Source of the DNA: Cubamyces lactineus
Taxonomy: Eukaryota > Basidiomycota > Agaricomycetes > Polyporales > Polyporaceae
Assembly (NCBI GenBank): GCA_022376465.1
Contig: JACDTU010000030.1
Span: 1 to 64,000, forward strand
Direction of reading: 5' to 3'
DNA length: 64,000 nt
The position numbers were made by a program, and so were the translations under genes. Below, piece after piece: positions 25,254 to 37,300 of this stretch (positions within the stretch are counted from its first letter, which is position 1; every line of letters starts with the position of its first letter). The notes beneath the pieces are model-generated. The model saw only the letters and a list, made by a program, of their open reading frames with translations. It searched no databases and was not told where the DNA came from.

Positions 25254-28200
25254 TCAGTACTGGAAGGAAGAGATGGGGAATTCAAACCTAGAGCATCAAG
25301 AGTCATCAGCAACTGACGTTCGACTAGTGACATGGACTTGGAAGGCACTCAGAGCACTCACGCAAGCCACACGTCGAAGCTCTGCTCTTGCTCGTTCAGA
25401 GGCGGCTTCACCGGGATCGCCCGCTCTCCAAACCGGCTCGCCAACCACGCGTGCCACGGATAGTCCACACACCCGTTGGGGAGCAGCTTGGGCTTCGCGC
25501 GGAACATGGTTGTACTGGGGGCACCTGCATCAGTCGAGGGTTCGGACTGGACCTTCCAGAGCGGGCCGTGCTCGTGCAGCGCCGGGACGACTACGCGTTC
25601 GGTGTTTCGGGAGACATATGGCTCCGTGAGCTCTTTAGACTCGTCGATGGAAGTGACTGAGTCCGGGAACCAGCGCTGTGAGAGGCACAATGGACAATCA
25701 GTGACTGAAAATTGAAGATTGATTGAATCGGGGCGCACCATGCCCGCTGTTCCGCCACCATTGGCGATGCAACAGTGAATCTCGCAGAACGGTACCGTGT
25801 CGTGGATATCTACGAAAGTGTTTTTGGGCATCAGCACTCGAAACGCGCGCTACGGGCCCCAGACGAGTGGCTACGTACGGAATCGCGCCTACAACGAACA
25901 TGCAAGGGATACCCACAAGTCAGCCTGATTCAAGCGAGGGACCTATCGACCGTGTCAAGTTGCTTACTGTTTCGTACAGACCGAGGGTCCACAGCTGTAT
26001 ATGGCACACCTTGTCCATGGCGTCGTCGCCGAAGAAGACGTGGAAGCCGGTCATGTTGTAGAATTCGAATCCGTCCCACTTACCGCTGCTCGCCCAATCG
26101 AGCGTCTCGACCTTGGCGAACGCGAACTTCATCGCATTCACATCGGGATCTATGATGCCTATTCCCGGGACGTCGTGATCGACAGGAGGAGCCTGAGATT
26201 GTTGCGATACGGAGGCAGCCTGAGGGAAGATGTTGGCGATAGGAAGGTCCTTCATGGTGCGGAACGGCCCTTGGGAAGCGCCTGAGAGGTACTCCATGCG
26301 CAGGAAGACTGCGCCAGAGGGCCCAGCGGTGAGCGCGCCATCTTGTGAAATGATCTGGGTCGTCGCTGCCTTGTGCCGGTCCGGCGCAAGACCGCGGTGA
26401 ACGGAGACTCCCTGAGAGTCTTTCATGATGACTTCCCCTGGGCGGAAGGGGTGAGTCCGTGGAGTAAAGGGAAGGAGGTGTCAGGCTAACCATGCATGAC
26501 CTTGACTGCGTCTCTCTTGTCAAGTATCAGTGTCGCGTTCGGTGCGACAACGTATACATGCATCCGGTATCCGGCGACGATGATCATTGGCATCGAACGA
26601 AACGCCGATGCTGAGATCACCGTAGAGGGCGCATCCGAGGACGCCGTGAGAGTGCTAGGCCTCGGGATCAACAGAAGCACCCCCTTGTCGAGCCGATGTG
26701 CGCGTATGTCATCGCGCGACTTTGCCTCGAATTGGGGCGGTGGCACAGGCGTGGAGAGGACATCGTTGGGATCGATGCGAATGCTTGGGCGCTCCGGACC
26801 GGTGTGGTAGCCCGGGACGTAGTAAGAGATTGACGCAATATCCTGAGAGGGAAAATAGGTGAGCTTCGTCAAGGATACTAGAAGTAACGATGAGAAACAT
26901 ACTAGCTTGGTGTTGGTGAAGGCGGCTATTGCGAGGCGGCCAGCGGAACGGTTTGACACCTTCATTCGGCTGAACCGGCCGGTCTCGAGGTTGATCGGTC
27001 TGTATATATAAATACCTTCATTTTCCGCTGCAGAAGGGTGCGTTGGACATATGCACGGGGCAAGTGGAGAGAAACAAAGCAAACGTACGCTTTCCGATCG
27101 CTGCAGATCATCCGTTGCGAATCATCAGTATCAAGCAGGCAGCGGAGATGAGAGATACACCTACGTGCACCCATGCACGCAATAGCAAATGCGTCCACAC
27201 CCTTCCCATCGAAGTCTCCGGTCGCGACATGGTGTATAGTACCTGTATGCCCCTTTGGATCGAGCGGCCCGAAGAAGTGCGTGTCATCGAGAACGATGCG
27301 AGTCCAGTACTCTGAACCCTTGAGCAGGGATGCCCGGCCTTTCGGCGCATCAGGCTTCTTGATATATACGGAGACGACGTTGCCGTGAAAGCCCTGCACA
27401 GGTCACCATAGGCCTCAGCATATGCTCATGCGATCGCGCCGACGCGGAGAGAGAGCGTACATACCTCGCATGTCGCAATGTAGGCAATCGGATCATCGCG
27501 CGTCCTTCCGACATCTACAGAGCCAGAACCCCAGTACGGGTTGTCCTGCGATGGCAGAAGGCCTGTCCCTATGGTAACATACCTCCACGCTTTCGCGGAC
27601 TTTGAGAAGTACAAGTGAGATATGCCTTCGCGTCCCGCGACAAGCGCGGAGTCGAGGCTATCGTCACCGTCGATGGCGCCGGTTGCAGCGGGGATGACCT
27701 TGATGTCATGGATCAGCCTGAACTCGCAAGAGAAGAGAACGTCCCTGCGCCATGTCTGTGGCCCTGCAACTGCTGTGGCGGTGCTGTACTCGGGCGTGAA
27801 GATAATGACGGGTGCCGGAGACGTTAGGTCGTTCGACTTGGGTATAATGGGAATCGCGAGGATTTGGAAGTTATCGGCTCTGGTGAAATGTCCAACTGGA
27901 TAAGGGGATTAGAGCGCACAATAACACAATCAGGCCGCGATGTTCTACAGACCCTCGAGCCTGCACGCGAAGACAACGTTAGGGCTCACGGATCTCGGCA
28001 CTGACAGACTACGACTTCACCTATGCATGCCGGTAGAGTTACCAATGCGGCGAGCTTGCCATTCCTCCTTGGCGAAGCGGCTTCCCGGATTACTTAGCCA
28101 TTGGACGCGGCCGCCGTCGTTGTTATTGGCATCCCATAGCTGCAGGAGTATGAGGGTATAGTGGCTACGCAGTGGAATCACGAGCCTACGTTAGACATGG

Positions 28201-28671
28201 TAGGACCGTAACGATCACAGATGATGACTGCGTGTTGGAAGAGGGGTGAGCGTGGATATGTTGCTATAATCAAAAGAAAGACATACTATCGTTGAAGCCA
28301 TCGCCAGTCAAGTCCGCTGAAGACATGGAAACAGGATAATCCATTGTTCGGATAGGAATAGCGGTCCACGAGGTCGCATTGGGTTCCCTGTGCAGTAGAC
28401 GCTCAGTACACGAGAATGGTTTGAATGAGTTCGAAGATGCTCACTCGGCATTCTTTGGGTTGATATAGAGCGTGATCGTCGCAGACTTGTCTTGGAAACC
28501 GAGACCATATCCGATGAGATCTGGGTACTCGTCTTTCTTGTGGAAGTGGAACGCCTGGAGCCAGTAGCCGTCAGGTAGATTGTGAGCAACGAGCGCTTCT
28601 CTGGGGTTGGGAATGAGGGTTTTGCACGTCAACTTGGACGAAGAAAGAACTGCGCGGTGTCCACCACACAT
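25254..28671 (-). CDS. AUDH: Aldos-2-ulose dehydratase (pyranosone dehydratase)
   Basis: Role (known for the Phanerochaete enzyme): dehydrates and isomerises glucosone to cortalcerone and 1,5-anhydrofructose to microthecin. Seen: 14 exons, complement(25254..25287, 25362..25675, 25739..25809, 25879..25888, 25968..26437, 26491..26842, 26903..27027, 27165..27393, 27465..27895, 27953..27960, 28021..28139, 28190..28227, 28287..28387, 28445..28671), give 842 residues with every phase consistent. The N-terminal beta-propeller shows LPDGYWLQAFHF, GDGFND, GMHRLEVGHFTRAD, NPYWGSGS and GDFDGKGVDAFAIACMGA. The C-terminal cupin-like part has HIHDTVPFCEIH and PALHEHGPLW (likely metal ligands), then DYPWHAWL and FDVWLAFEFP. 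The protein ends ten codons later, so the C-terminal lectin-like extension I recall in Phanerochaete is missing. The start is the first ATG downstream of a TATA box. Two exons are only 8 and 10 nt. Divergent from pyranose 2-oxidase. Confidence 0.92.
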
Positions 28672-28730
28672 GATGCGGAGAACGGAGATTCGTAGGGAGT
28701 TGAGCCGAGAATGCATGAGAAACCCAGGCT

Positions 28731-28740
28731 CTTTATACCC
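28731..28740 (-). promoter_or_regulatory. TATA box of AUDH
   Basis: The minus strand reads GGGTATAAAG here, about 60 nt before the chosen ATG at 28671. The next upstream in-frame ATG (28716) would be only about 15 nt from the box, probably before the transcription start, which supports the chosen start. Confidence 0.6.
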
Positions 28741-30196
28741 AGGGATGTTGAGCCACGTAGCTGCAAGAAGCAGTTCAAAGAGCAGGGAGAATGCGACTTT
28801 GGACAGTAAACTGGACGCATGCCGGTGCCAGTGGGCGATGCCGTTTGCACAGAGAGTGCCCATGGGCTGGAGTGGGGCATCGTGCTTGCCAAAGTTAGAA
28901 TTGAGGGCCAGTGAGCTCAGAAGGAAGAGAAGAACACACATGGCATCCGGTGATGCGAGTGCACGCATCAGACTGAAAATAGCTCGCCGGGGAATATGGG
29001 CTGCGGAGTTCTTCGAGGGAGGGATCGGAGTAGAATTTGAAGTTGGATAGCACAAAGAAAACGAGAAGGACCTGGTTGACAGACAACACTGACATTTCAA
29101 AGCAGCGCCAGCCGTAGTGACGATTTTACTTCACCGGGGATCGGAATGAGCGGATGGTGCGTGCCGGGGTGGAGACTCGGATGTGAGACTGTATGTCAGA
29201 GACTGGACTCGGAGCACCGGCGATGTCGATGCGTTGGAGGATATCTGTGTACTGACGGCCCGTGCTGGTCCACATCTGCGCCCGCGGTGCGCTGGTTGAT
29301 TGCCCGGGTCAAATAGTGGAAATGGACCGAAGACGAAGAGGTCAGTGCCAAGTATGCGTTAGTAGTATCCTCGTTGGGGTTTGTTTACACCTGTTGTATA
29401 TCCCGCGGCTAGCGCTCACGGGCGCATCAAGGTCACCAAGAGTGTGTAGCTACTCGCTAGTACCGTGTACGCGTGACTTACTCTCACCATCTTGCCGCCG
29501 CTCAACTGTACACAAAAGGTCTCTTCCATGCTTGCTGTAGCTCCAAGCTCATGTATCTGGCCGAAGAGAACTTGGTTCAGTGCTTCCGCTTCAGTGGGGT
29601 CACCTCTGATCTGGAGCCCGACCGGGATCCTCGCGTCATTTGTAAGCCTCCTCCTGTGCCGGATGGTGTGCAATGTGGATGTTAAGAACCACAGGAGACA
29701 GCCATACCCTCTACGTGGAAGTCTTCTGCTTCCGTGTCCACTCGCCAGGCGTCATGGGTCGATCACTGACTACTGTACATGTGCAGCGCCAACTGCCGTG
29801 GTTCCCGGGGTTGCCCCAATCGTGATCGTGGTCCCAGATGTCCGAACGAGCGACAATCCTCCCAAGGCTCAGCGTCACACACCAGTCACACAACCGCGTC
29901 TACCATGACCTCTGCGATGCCGGTGAGTAGTCCGTAGGGAGAGCTTGAAGCACTCGACCGACCTCACATCTGCTGACCACCTCATTCAGTCGCCTTGGTT
30001 GGGACCACCCGCCCGATTTTAGGATTGTGATTGTGGCGGAGCGGTATCAACCGGCCCGTGGCAGTCGACCGAGGCGCATCTGTGTCCTCAGCGGCACAGG
30101 CCAGCTTGGGCGTCGCTAATCAATCTCCCCTTCATATGCCGCGGGCCGTGATGGTAGACTTTGATTTCGGTCACGTTCACAACGTCTGCTCGGTGA
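28741..30196. other. Divergent AUDH / pyranose 2-oxidase interval
   Basis: About 1.5 kb between the two TATA boxes. It should carry the shared regulatory sites; I could not recognise a specific operator by eye. The AUDH reading frame stays open upstream to 29100 without a plausible start. A minus-strand segment at 29471-29663 looks coding and is listed separately. Confidence 0.5.
29471..29663 (-). CDS. Possible exon of an unidentified small gene
   Basis: A minus frame of about 60 codons has protein-like composition (for example ARIPVGLQIRGDPTEAEAL and QIHELGATASMEETFCVQL) and ends at ATG followed by gtgaga, a plausible donor. A second protein-like minus segment (GRIVARSDIWDHDHDWGNP) lies at about 29770-29880. 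I do not recognise either and could not connect them into a full gene, so this may be a relic or chance. Confidence 0.25.
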
Positions 30197-30204
30197 TATA
30201 AATA
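30197..30204 (+). promoter_or_regulatory. TATA box of pyranose 2-oxidase
   Basis: TATAAATA occurs 77 nt before the start codon at 30281, a normal distance for a strongly regulated fungal gene with a short leader. Confidence 0.65.
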
Positions 30205-30280
30205 CCGGGCGAATGGTCCTCGGGACAAGCAAAATCGAGCAGACCCTCCCCCCGACCTCAACTTCGATAAGAACGCACAA

Positions 30281-33156
30281 ATGATCCCTACCAAGCCCTC
30301 CGACACTCCACTCGACATCGAGGAAACGGGCTGGAAGAGCAAGGCCGTCGCTGCTATCCCTTTCGCCACTGGCGCACTCCAAGGCAAGCTCGCCCGCGAC
30401 CTCCCTGCCCTCCCTGGCCCCGGCGATTCCCCAGTCGTGTGTACCATCCTATACTTCTCTGATAAGTACAGGAATGCTGATGCACGAAGATAGGGTGTTC
30501 CATCGCAATATGATATCGTCATCGCTGGTTCCGGCCCTGTCGGTTGCACCTACGCTCGTATCCTCGTCGAAGCTGGGTACAACGTTGCTATTATCGATGT
30601 TGGTGAAATGTAAGGCCCTATCATCTCCTTGTGGAGTTGATCCTCTAACCAAACCATTGGCAGGGATTCGGGCCCCAAAATCGGTTCCCACAAGAAGAAT
30701 GTTCGTCGTTGAATGCTAATCTGCCTCCTTGTGTCGTGGAGCTGATATTACCTTGAGACTAGACTGTTGAATACCAGAAGAATATCGATAAATTTGTGCA
30801 GTGAGTAGGACGTGACGCTACCGAGTTCCATTCCTCCCCTTACACATCCCGTCCCTCTCTAGCGCGATCCAAGTGAGTGCAGATAGAGTAGCACCTTGTT
30901 GCGAAGTATTCTGACGTCATCATCATAGGGCCAACTCATGCCCGTCTCCGTCCCTGTCAACAAACTCGTCGTTGACACGCTCAGCCCTGCGAGTTGGCAG
31001 GCGTCCAGCAATTTCGTACGCAACGGTGCTAACCCAGGTATGTGCACCCACGACCAAGAACACCGATCAATCGCTGACGATTGTATGAAGGTCAAGACGC
31101 GTTTCGTAACCTAGGAGGGCAAGCAGTGACGCGCGTTGTTGGCGGTATGGCTACCCATTGTATGTCCACGATGTCCTATAGAATACACCCCGTCCGCTCA
31201 CTGCCTTGAAACCGTACAGGGACGTGTGCAACACCAGAATTCCATAAGGCAGAACGCCCCAAACTCATCAAGGACGACGACCAGGAGGACGATGCCGAGT
31301 GGTGCAGACTGTATGGAATCGCGAAGACGTTTATCAGGACCGGTCACGATCAGTACGCCAGATCCATCCGGCACGGGCTTGTCCTCGACGCGCTTTCGGA
31401 AGCGTACTCCAACGAAAATACTGATGAGACGGAGCGCCATTTCGAGCAAATCCCACTTGCGGCCACACGAATCAACCCGCGCTTTGTCGAATGGAGCTCA
31501 GCACACACCGTGTTTGATCTTGAAAACAGACCCAACAAGGAGAAGCCCAAGGAGCGCTTCAACCTGTTCCCGGCCGTCATCTGCGAACGTGTCGTCCGCA
31601 CCAATCGAAACCAGAAGAGCATCGACCGGATGGTCGTTCAAGACCTCATCTCTGGGAAGCGTTACGAGATCAAGGCAAAGGTGTTCGTTCTTTGCACAGG
31701 CGCAGTTCACAACCCTCAGGTACGTGTGCTCTATACCGCTGCGCCCTTTCAATGGTTGTCTGTGCCCAACTCTGATACTCACTCGGCTACTGCAGATTCT
31801 TGTCAACTCGGGCTTCAACCGCCCGGGACGCCCAGATGCCTCTGAGCCTCTGCCAGCAGAGCTCCCTTACCTCGGATCATTCATAACCGAGCAAACGCTC
31901 ACGTTCTGCCAGACCGTGTTTAGCACGACGCTCATCGAGAGCATCAAATCCGACCTCATCATCGTCGGCAAACCTGGCCAGGTGGGGTATAAGGTCTCAT
32001 TTACGCCTGACGACCCGAACAACAAGCACCCGAATTGGTGGAATAGACGTGTAGTGGAACACATGATGAAACATCAAGAAGATCCTCTCCCGATTCCTCT
32101 CGACGATCCAGGTGCGCCCAATATGCCATAATAGCAAAATATCATAGCAATAGGCTGATGAGAGTAACCGTCTTTTCGTAGAGCCTCAAGTGACGACCTT
32201 ATTCCGAGAGGACTACCCCTGGCACACTCAGGTATGTCTATCCGATGCTCTCAGTAAGACACGTCCAGCATTCTGCGCAGCGCCACATGCATTACCGAGC
32301 GCATTCTCACCCATCCACATGCAGATCCACCGTGACGCGTTTAGTTACGGAGCCGTTGCAGAAAGCATCGACAGCCGGCTCGTCGTCGACTGGCGGTTCT
32401 TTGGGCGGACCGAGCCGGTCGAATCGAACAAGCTGTGGTTCTCCAACGTGTATACCGACCAATATGGTATGCCACAGCCGACGTTCGACTTCAAGTTCCC
32501 CGCAGGCCGCACGAGCGCGGAGGCCGAGCGGATGATGACGTGCGTTTGCAGCTGCTGAGTGTTGTCTGTTTCTCGCGAGAATCGGAAGATGTTGACATTC
32601 CCTTCGTTTCAGGGACATGTGTAAGATGTCGGCCAAGATCGGCGGATTGTGCGTCGTCTCATTTGCCTCCCTACGTTTCCTATGGGAATCAGTGCTGATT
32701 GAACGTCGTCCTCGGACATGATACGCTAGCCTCCCTGGCTCATACCCTCAATTTATGGAGCCGGGTCTTGTCCTCCACCTCGGTGTGAGTTCCTACCGTC
32801 TGTTCTGCTTCCGCTCGCTACGGCTTGCGCCCTAGCTGTCTAGTACCCTGGCAGATGTTGAACCTGCCCCACAGGGCACGCATCGGATGGGCTTCAATGA
32901 GGAGAAGGACAAATGCTGCGTTGACACGCACTCGCGCGTGTTCGGGATCGATAACCTCTTCCTTGGGGGATGTGGCAACATAGGGACCGCATACGCATCA
33001 AACCGTGAGTATCAAATCATTCTTCAAAGTATTCCGTTGCAGTGCCTGATGCGCACAATTTGGGTGTTAGCGACCCTCACTGCGATGGCGCTCGCGATCA
33101 AGAGCTGCGATTACATCAAGGCCAAATTTAAGCCAAGTGTTGCGACTCGGACGTAA
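30281..33156 (+). CDS. P2O: Pyranose 2-oxidase (flavin-dependent, GMC family)
   Basis: Role (known): oxidises D-glucose at C2 to 2-dehydro-D-glucose with O2 to H2O2; feeds lignin-degrading peroxidases and supplies AUDH. Seen: exons 30281..30436, 30494..30609, 30664..30700, 30763..30800, 30863..30872, 30929..31037, 31091..31159, 31220..31719, 31796..32111, 32182..32231, 32325..32539, 32613..32648, 32730..32784, 32875..33004 and 33071..33156 give 640 residues, the usual length. Motifs: dinucleotide fold [26 protein letters not shown], whose His is the covalent FAD site in the Trametes enzyme; the substrate loop [10 protein letters not shown]; catalytic HLGGTHRMGF; and the Asn of [27 protein letters not shown] differs slightly from the Trametes GCGNIPTAYGAN. 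One exon is 10 nt. No signal peptide, as usual. Appears intact. Confidence 0.96.
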
Positions 33157-34367
33157 AGAGAGGGTGAGATGCGCGCGAAAGGACGAAAGAGGACTCGCGA
33201 GCTAGAAATGATGATGTTGGACGTAAACCAGATTCGGAGCTTGTGTCGCCACGGTCGTACGTGCAGTAGTATGTTGTACTAGTAGCAATGGGGATAAGAG
33301 TATGTATACATGGAGAATGTAGTACCTCTGGAAGGGGAATTGTGTAAGGATCGTGTATGGATCCGCTCTTGACAAGTAGCCGAGGCTGGGCTTTGCCAGA
33401 CAGATGGTAGCTTGTCGTTTCACAGGCCCCAGAGGATGCGATCAACCTGACAACAAGCTGCAGTGATTGTGACCACGTCTATGAAGTGCGAACGCTGAGA
33501 ACCAGTCGTGGTGCGTCATCAATGGCCACGAACGCCGTGCGCCATGTCGTGAGTAACGTCTCTTTGTCAATGCCAGTGGTCGGATATAAATGCCTAGTCT
33601 CCTACCCCCCATCCCACGGGATGCGATCCGCCCAATGATCGAGCTACAAACGGAACGCCAGACTACGGGTTGTGGGTATTTGCCACAAATTAACAAGCAC
33701 TCTGAAAAGCATGCTAGAAGCGCTTGGAGGGGGTGTGAGCGTCTCTGGTAGCAAGCCTGCGCTCGAATTAGGAATGTTCGTGAGATATATCTCCCTGTGT
33801 AGAAGACTTCGAGCGGAATTCAGCAGTTGACGATCGCGACCAGCGAGGGCACATGAGTACAATGTAGCCGCGGCGGACACCTTGTCGTCGCACGTTGAAC
33901 GGAGTAGGGCGAGATGTGGTCGACGACCTCCGGAGGAAGACAGAGCACAGATCTTATGTGGACATGAAGACGTCCTTAGACTCTATAATGGGTTTGAGGG
34001 CCCACAACGAACATACGAACGCTTGTTACACGACGGCATATAGTCCAAGTGTATAGGCTGCCTTGTACACGTGGTGGAAGTGCGGTCATGAGATTGGCAA
34101 TGGCATGAGTCATTCGGGGGCAGGGAGGGATCGGGGAAAGTCGGAAGGGGTGCTGAGATTGCCGGGTGGACACGCGCGCGCGTCGCTGCCGGCCGTGGAA
34201 AGTCTCAAAGTCTCAAAGCGACAGGCCTCGTCCCCATCCTCAACGTCCTCCCCCTCCGTCGTCGCCGACCCCGTCCTCGTCGTTGGACGTCGTCCAACCC
34301 CACCTCTGGTCAACATCGTTAGTGGGCAGCAGCGGGCTTGCATGCCACTGCTACTAGTTCCATTATA
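33157..34367. other. Intergenic stretch with F-box-like relic
   Basis: Contains the short relic at 33644-33880 on the minus strand. Otherwise there is only the leader of the PPR gene and short frames of no character. Confidence 0.5.
33644..33880 (-). pseudogene. F-box-like fragment
   Basis: A minus frame contains AAATLYSCALAGRDRQLLNSARSLL and then HREIYLTNIPNSS, the layout of an F-box helix pair followed by the first leucine-rich strand. No full gene surrounds it. The CALAGR core matches the relic at 24065-24760 on the other side of the P2O-AUDH pair, so both may derive from one family. Confidence 0.4.
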
Positions 34368-37300
34368 ATGCTCCCAAAGGTCGCGAACCACCTTATCCAC
34401 CACACCTCCCGCGCGGTCATCGCCGTCCAGAACCAGACCGGCCACACCCTCCGCAATGTCCTCCAACTCCAGTCCTCTTCTGGCCCCTCTACCGCCGTAA
34501 CAGGCTGGGGCTCATCAGTCTCCGGAGGGAGTGCGCACAGCGGCCCCGGCCCGTCCAAATTCCATACCAGCGCACGCTTGCACTCTACGCCCTCCGTAAG
34601 CATGCTCTCGTTTCGTTGATAATGCGGGGCATATACTCAATGTTACGACGCAGGGTGCCCCGTTGTCCACCTCACAAGTACGCGAGCGCGTAGAAAAGTT
34701 GAGCGCCTTCCGCGCTCCTTCCACTCAGCGGCCCCAGTCTGTTCTTGCCGATGCCTCCTCTGACGCATCCCAGCTCGTCCGTTCTGGCTTTGGCACTTAC
34801 GCTACTCTCATCAACACACTTACCGATCGTGACTTCGAAAACTACGAGGCCGTCCGCCGCGCTGAGGCTCGTCTTCGTAGACGCCGGCGCGCTGCTATTC
34901 ACGAAAACGTCGAGGAGGAGGAGAAGCGTATCGCAAGCCTTCGTGGAGATTCTCACTTCGCTTCCGCCTTTGCCCTCTTCCAAACCGCTGCCGTCAACCC
35001 GAACTCGAAGTTCCCTCTCCACATCTACAACAAGCTCCTCCGGTCCTGTGCTATTCACTCCAATGCCGACGCAGCTCGTGCCGTCTACGCCCACCTTGAA
35101 AAGCGCGCCGATATCAGTCCCGATGCGCAGACGTTCATCAGCCTCATCGCGACTTACGCCAGCAGCAAGGACGTGAAGGGCGCTGAAGGTATCTTCCAAA
35201 AGTTCAAGGATGCCTCGCGTCTCGATCGCGTGCAGTGGTCCTTCGACGCTATCCGCGGCGATGCATCATCTCTGGCAGTCCAGTACCGCCAGCGCGCCTC
35301 TCAGATGGCTGTTTGGAACGAGATGTTGGCTGCGTATTTCCGTTGCGGCCAACCTACGGATGCTCTGAGCTTGCTGGAGCAGATGATGGACACCACCTCC
35401 GGCGACGTGATCAAGGCCACGGATATCCCCCCGCCTTCATCGGCTACCTTCACATGTGCAATCACTGGCTTCTGTCAGCTCGGCGATGTGTCTACGGCTC
35501 TTTCGTGGTTCGAGCGGATGTTGCAGCAGCAGGATTCGGCTTCGCTGGACCCATATGAACCTACTCAGCTTCCCCGGCGCCCGGATCAAGCGACGTGGAC
35601 TGCCATGTTCGATGCACTCGCTGACGAAGGCATGGTAGCGGAATTGAACAGGCTGTTCGTACACTGGCTCGAGGTCGCTCCTCAGGACGGCACCGCCGTT
35701 TTGAGCGATCACCGGGACACAGTGCTCGCGGCGAATCTACGGTTTATGGACTCTCGCGCGGATCTGGATAATGCAAAGGCACTCGAGCTTCTGGACTTCC
35801 TCTCTGGACACGTTCTCCCCTGGGACACCAACAACGTTCACTTCACGTTCCAGCGCGAGACTTCGCGCGTCCTGTGCACGCGACTCGTCCTCCAGTACTG
35901 GACACGGGGTCATGCGGAGCAGGCGATCGATCTCGCGGAACGTATCGCATCACGGCAGCTCGAGATTCTTCAGTACGATCAGTCCCTCGAGACCTTCGAG
36001 TCGTCAAAGACGCAGGGGCGGATCGATGGTACGCGCCGCTTTGTGACGGATTTGGTCCACGGCATTCTCTCCGGCGATGCTCACGCTTCCCTGGCTCACC
36101 TGCTACGCCTCTCTGCTCTGCTCACGGACGTCGGCGCGCTTCATTCGACTGCGTTCTCTGAAGCTTGTCTCAGCACGTACGCTCTGCAGCGGAACACCGC
36201 TCTCACGCTCACCACGAGAGAGTGGGAGGGGCTTCTGGATGTAGTCCTCACGGCTGACGCGGACTCTACGGCTTCTCTGAACACGCTCGTGGACGACTTC
36301 CTGCAGCACTCGGTGGACATCACCCAGTTCAGTGACTCCGCCAAGGGCCAACTCGTCCGAAGCTTGTCTGGGAGCGATTCGAACTCGGTTCGTTTGCTGG
36401 CACAGCTCGGCGAGCCCTTTGCTAGTCGCTACGCCGAGCTTCAAAGCGTGCAGCAATCCCCCTCGTTGGCCTCCGCGCACTCGTTTGAGACCCCATCGGC
36501 TTGGGACGAGACCCCTGCGACGCCTCTTACACCCGTTTCGCAGGTTTCGGGCCGTATCGACAGTGCTCACAGCCATCTCATCGGCGAGTTCTTCCCTGGT
36601 GGCAACAGGACGGCCGTCCTCAACGCATTCGAACGGTTCAAGGACGGCGCGGAGAAAGGCATTTATCCTCGGTCCATCGTCGTCGCACGGCTCATCAGTG
36701 CCCTCGGTCGTCTTGGAGAAACCGAGAAGATCCAGGAACTCTACCACACCGCGCAGACGGTCCTGGCGGCTTTGGAGAACCCGAAGCAGTGGCAGCAGTC
36801 GGGCTGGTTCCTTGTCGAGGACCACATGGTCATCGGCCTGGCACACGCAGGCGACGTTGACGCGGCCCACGTCCACCGTCAGCGTATCCTTCAGCAGGGC
36901 GGCGTGCCCTCGGCTGACGCGTACGGCGCGCTCATACTCAACGTCAAGGACACGACGGACGACACGTCGAACGCGATGGCGCTCTACCAGGAGTCGCAGA
37001 CATACGGCGTCGTCCCGAACATCTTCATGTACAACACCGTCATCTCGAAGCTCGCCAAGGCGCGCAAGGCCGACTATGCGCTACACCTCTTCCAGGACAT
37101 GAAGGCGCGCAACGTCCAGCCGACGTCTGTCACCTATGGCGCAGTCATCGCGGCGTGCTGCCGTGTTGGCGACGCTGCGTCGGCGGAGCTTCTGTTTCAG
37201 GAGATGACGAGCGAGCCGACGTTCAAGCCGCGCGTCCCGCCGTACAACACGATGATGCAGCTGTACACGCATACTAAGCCGGATCGTGAGCGCGTGTTGC

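Noticed and set aside
28672..29100. N-terminal extension of AUDH up to 29100
   Set aside because: The frame is open but crosses the TATA box, and the residues do not resemble the family start.
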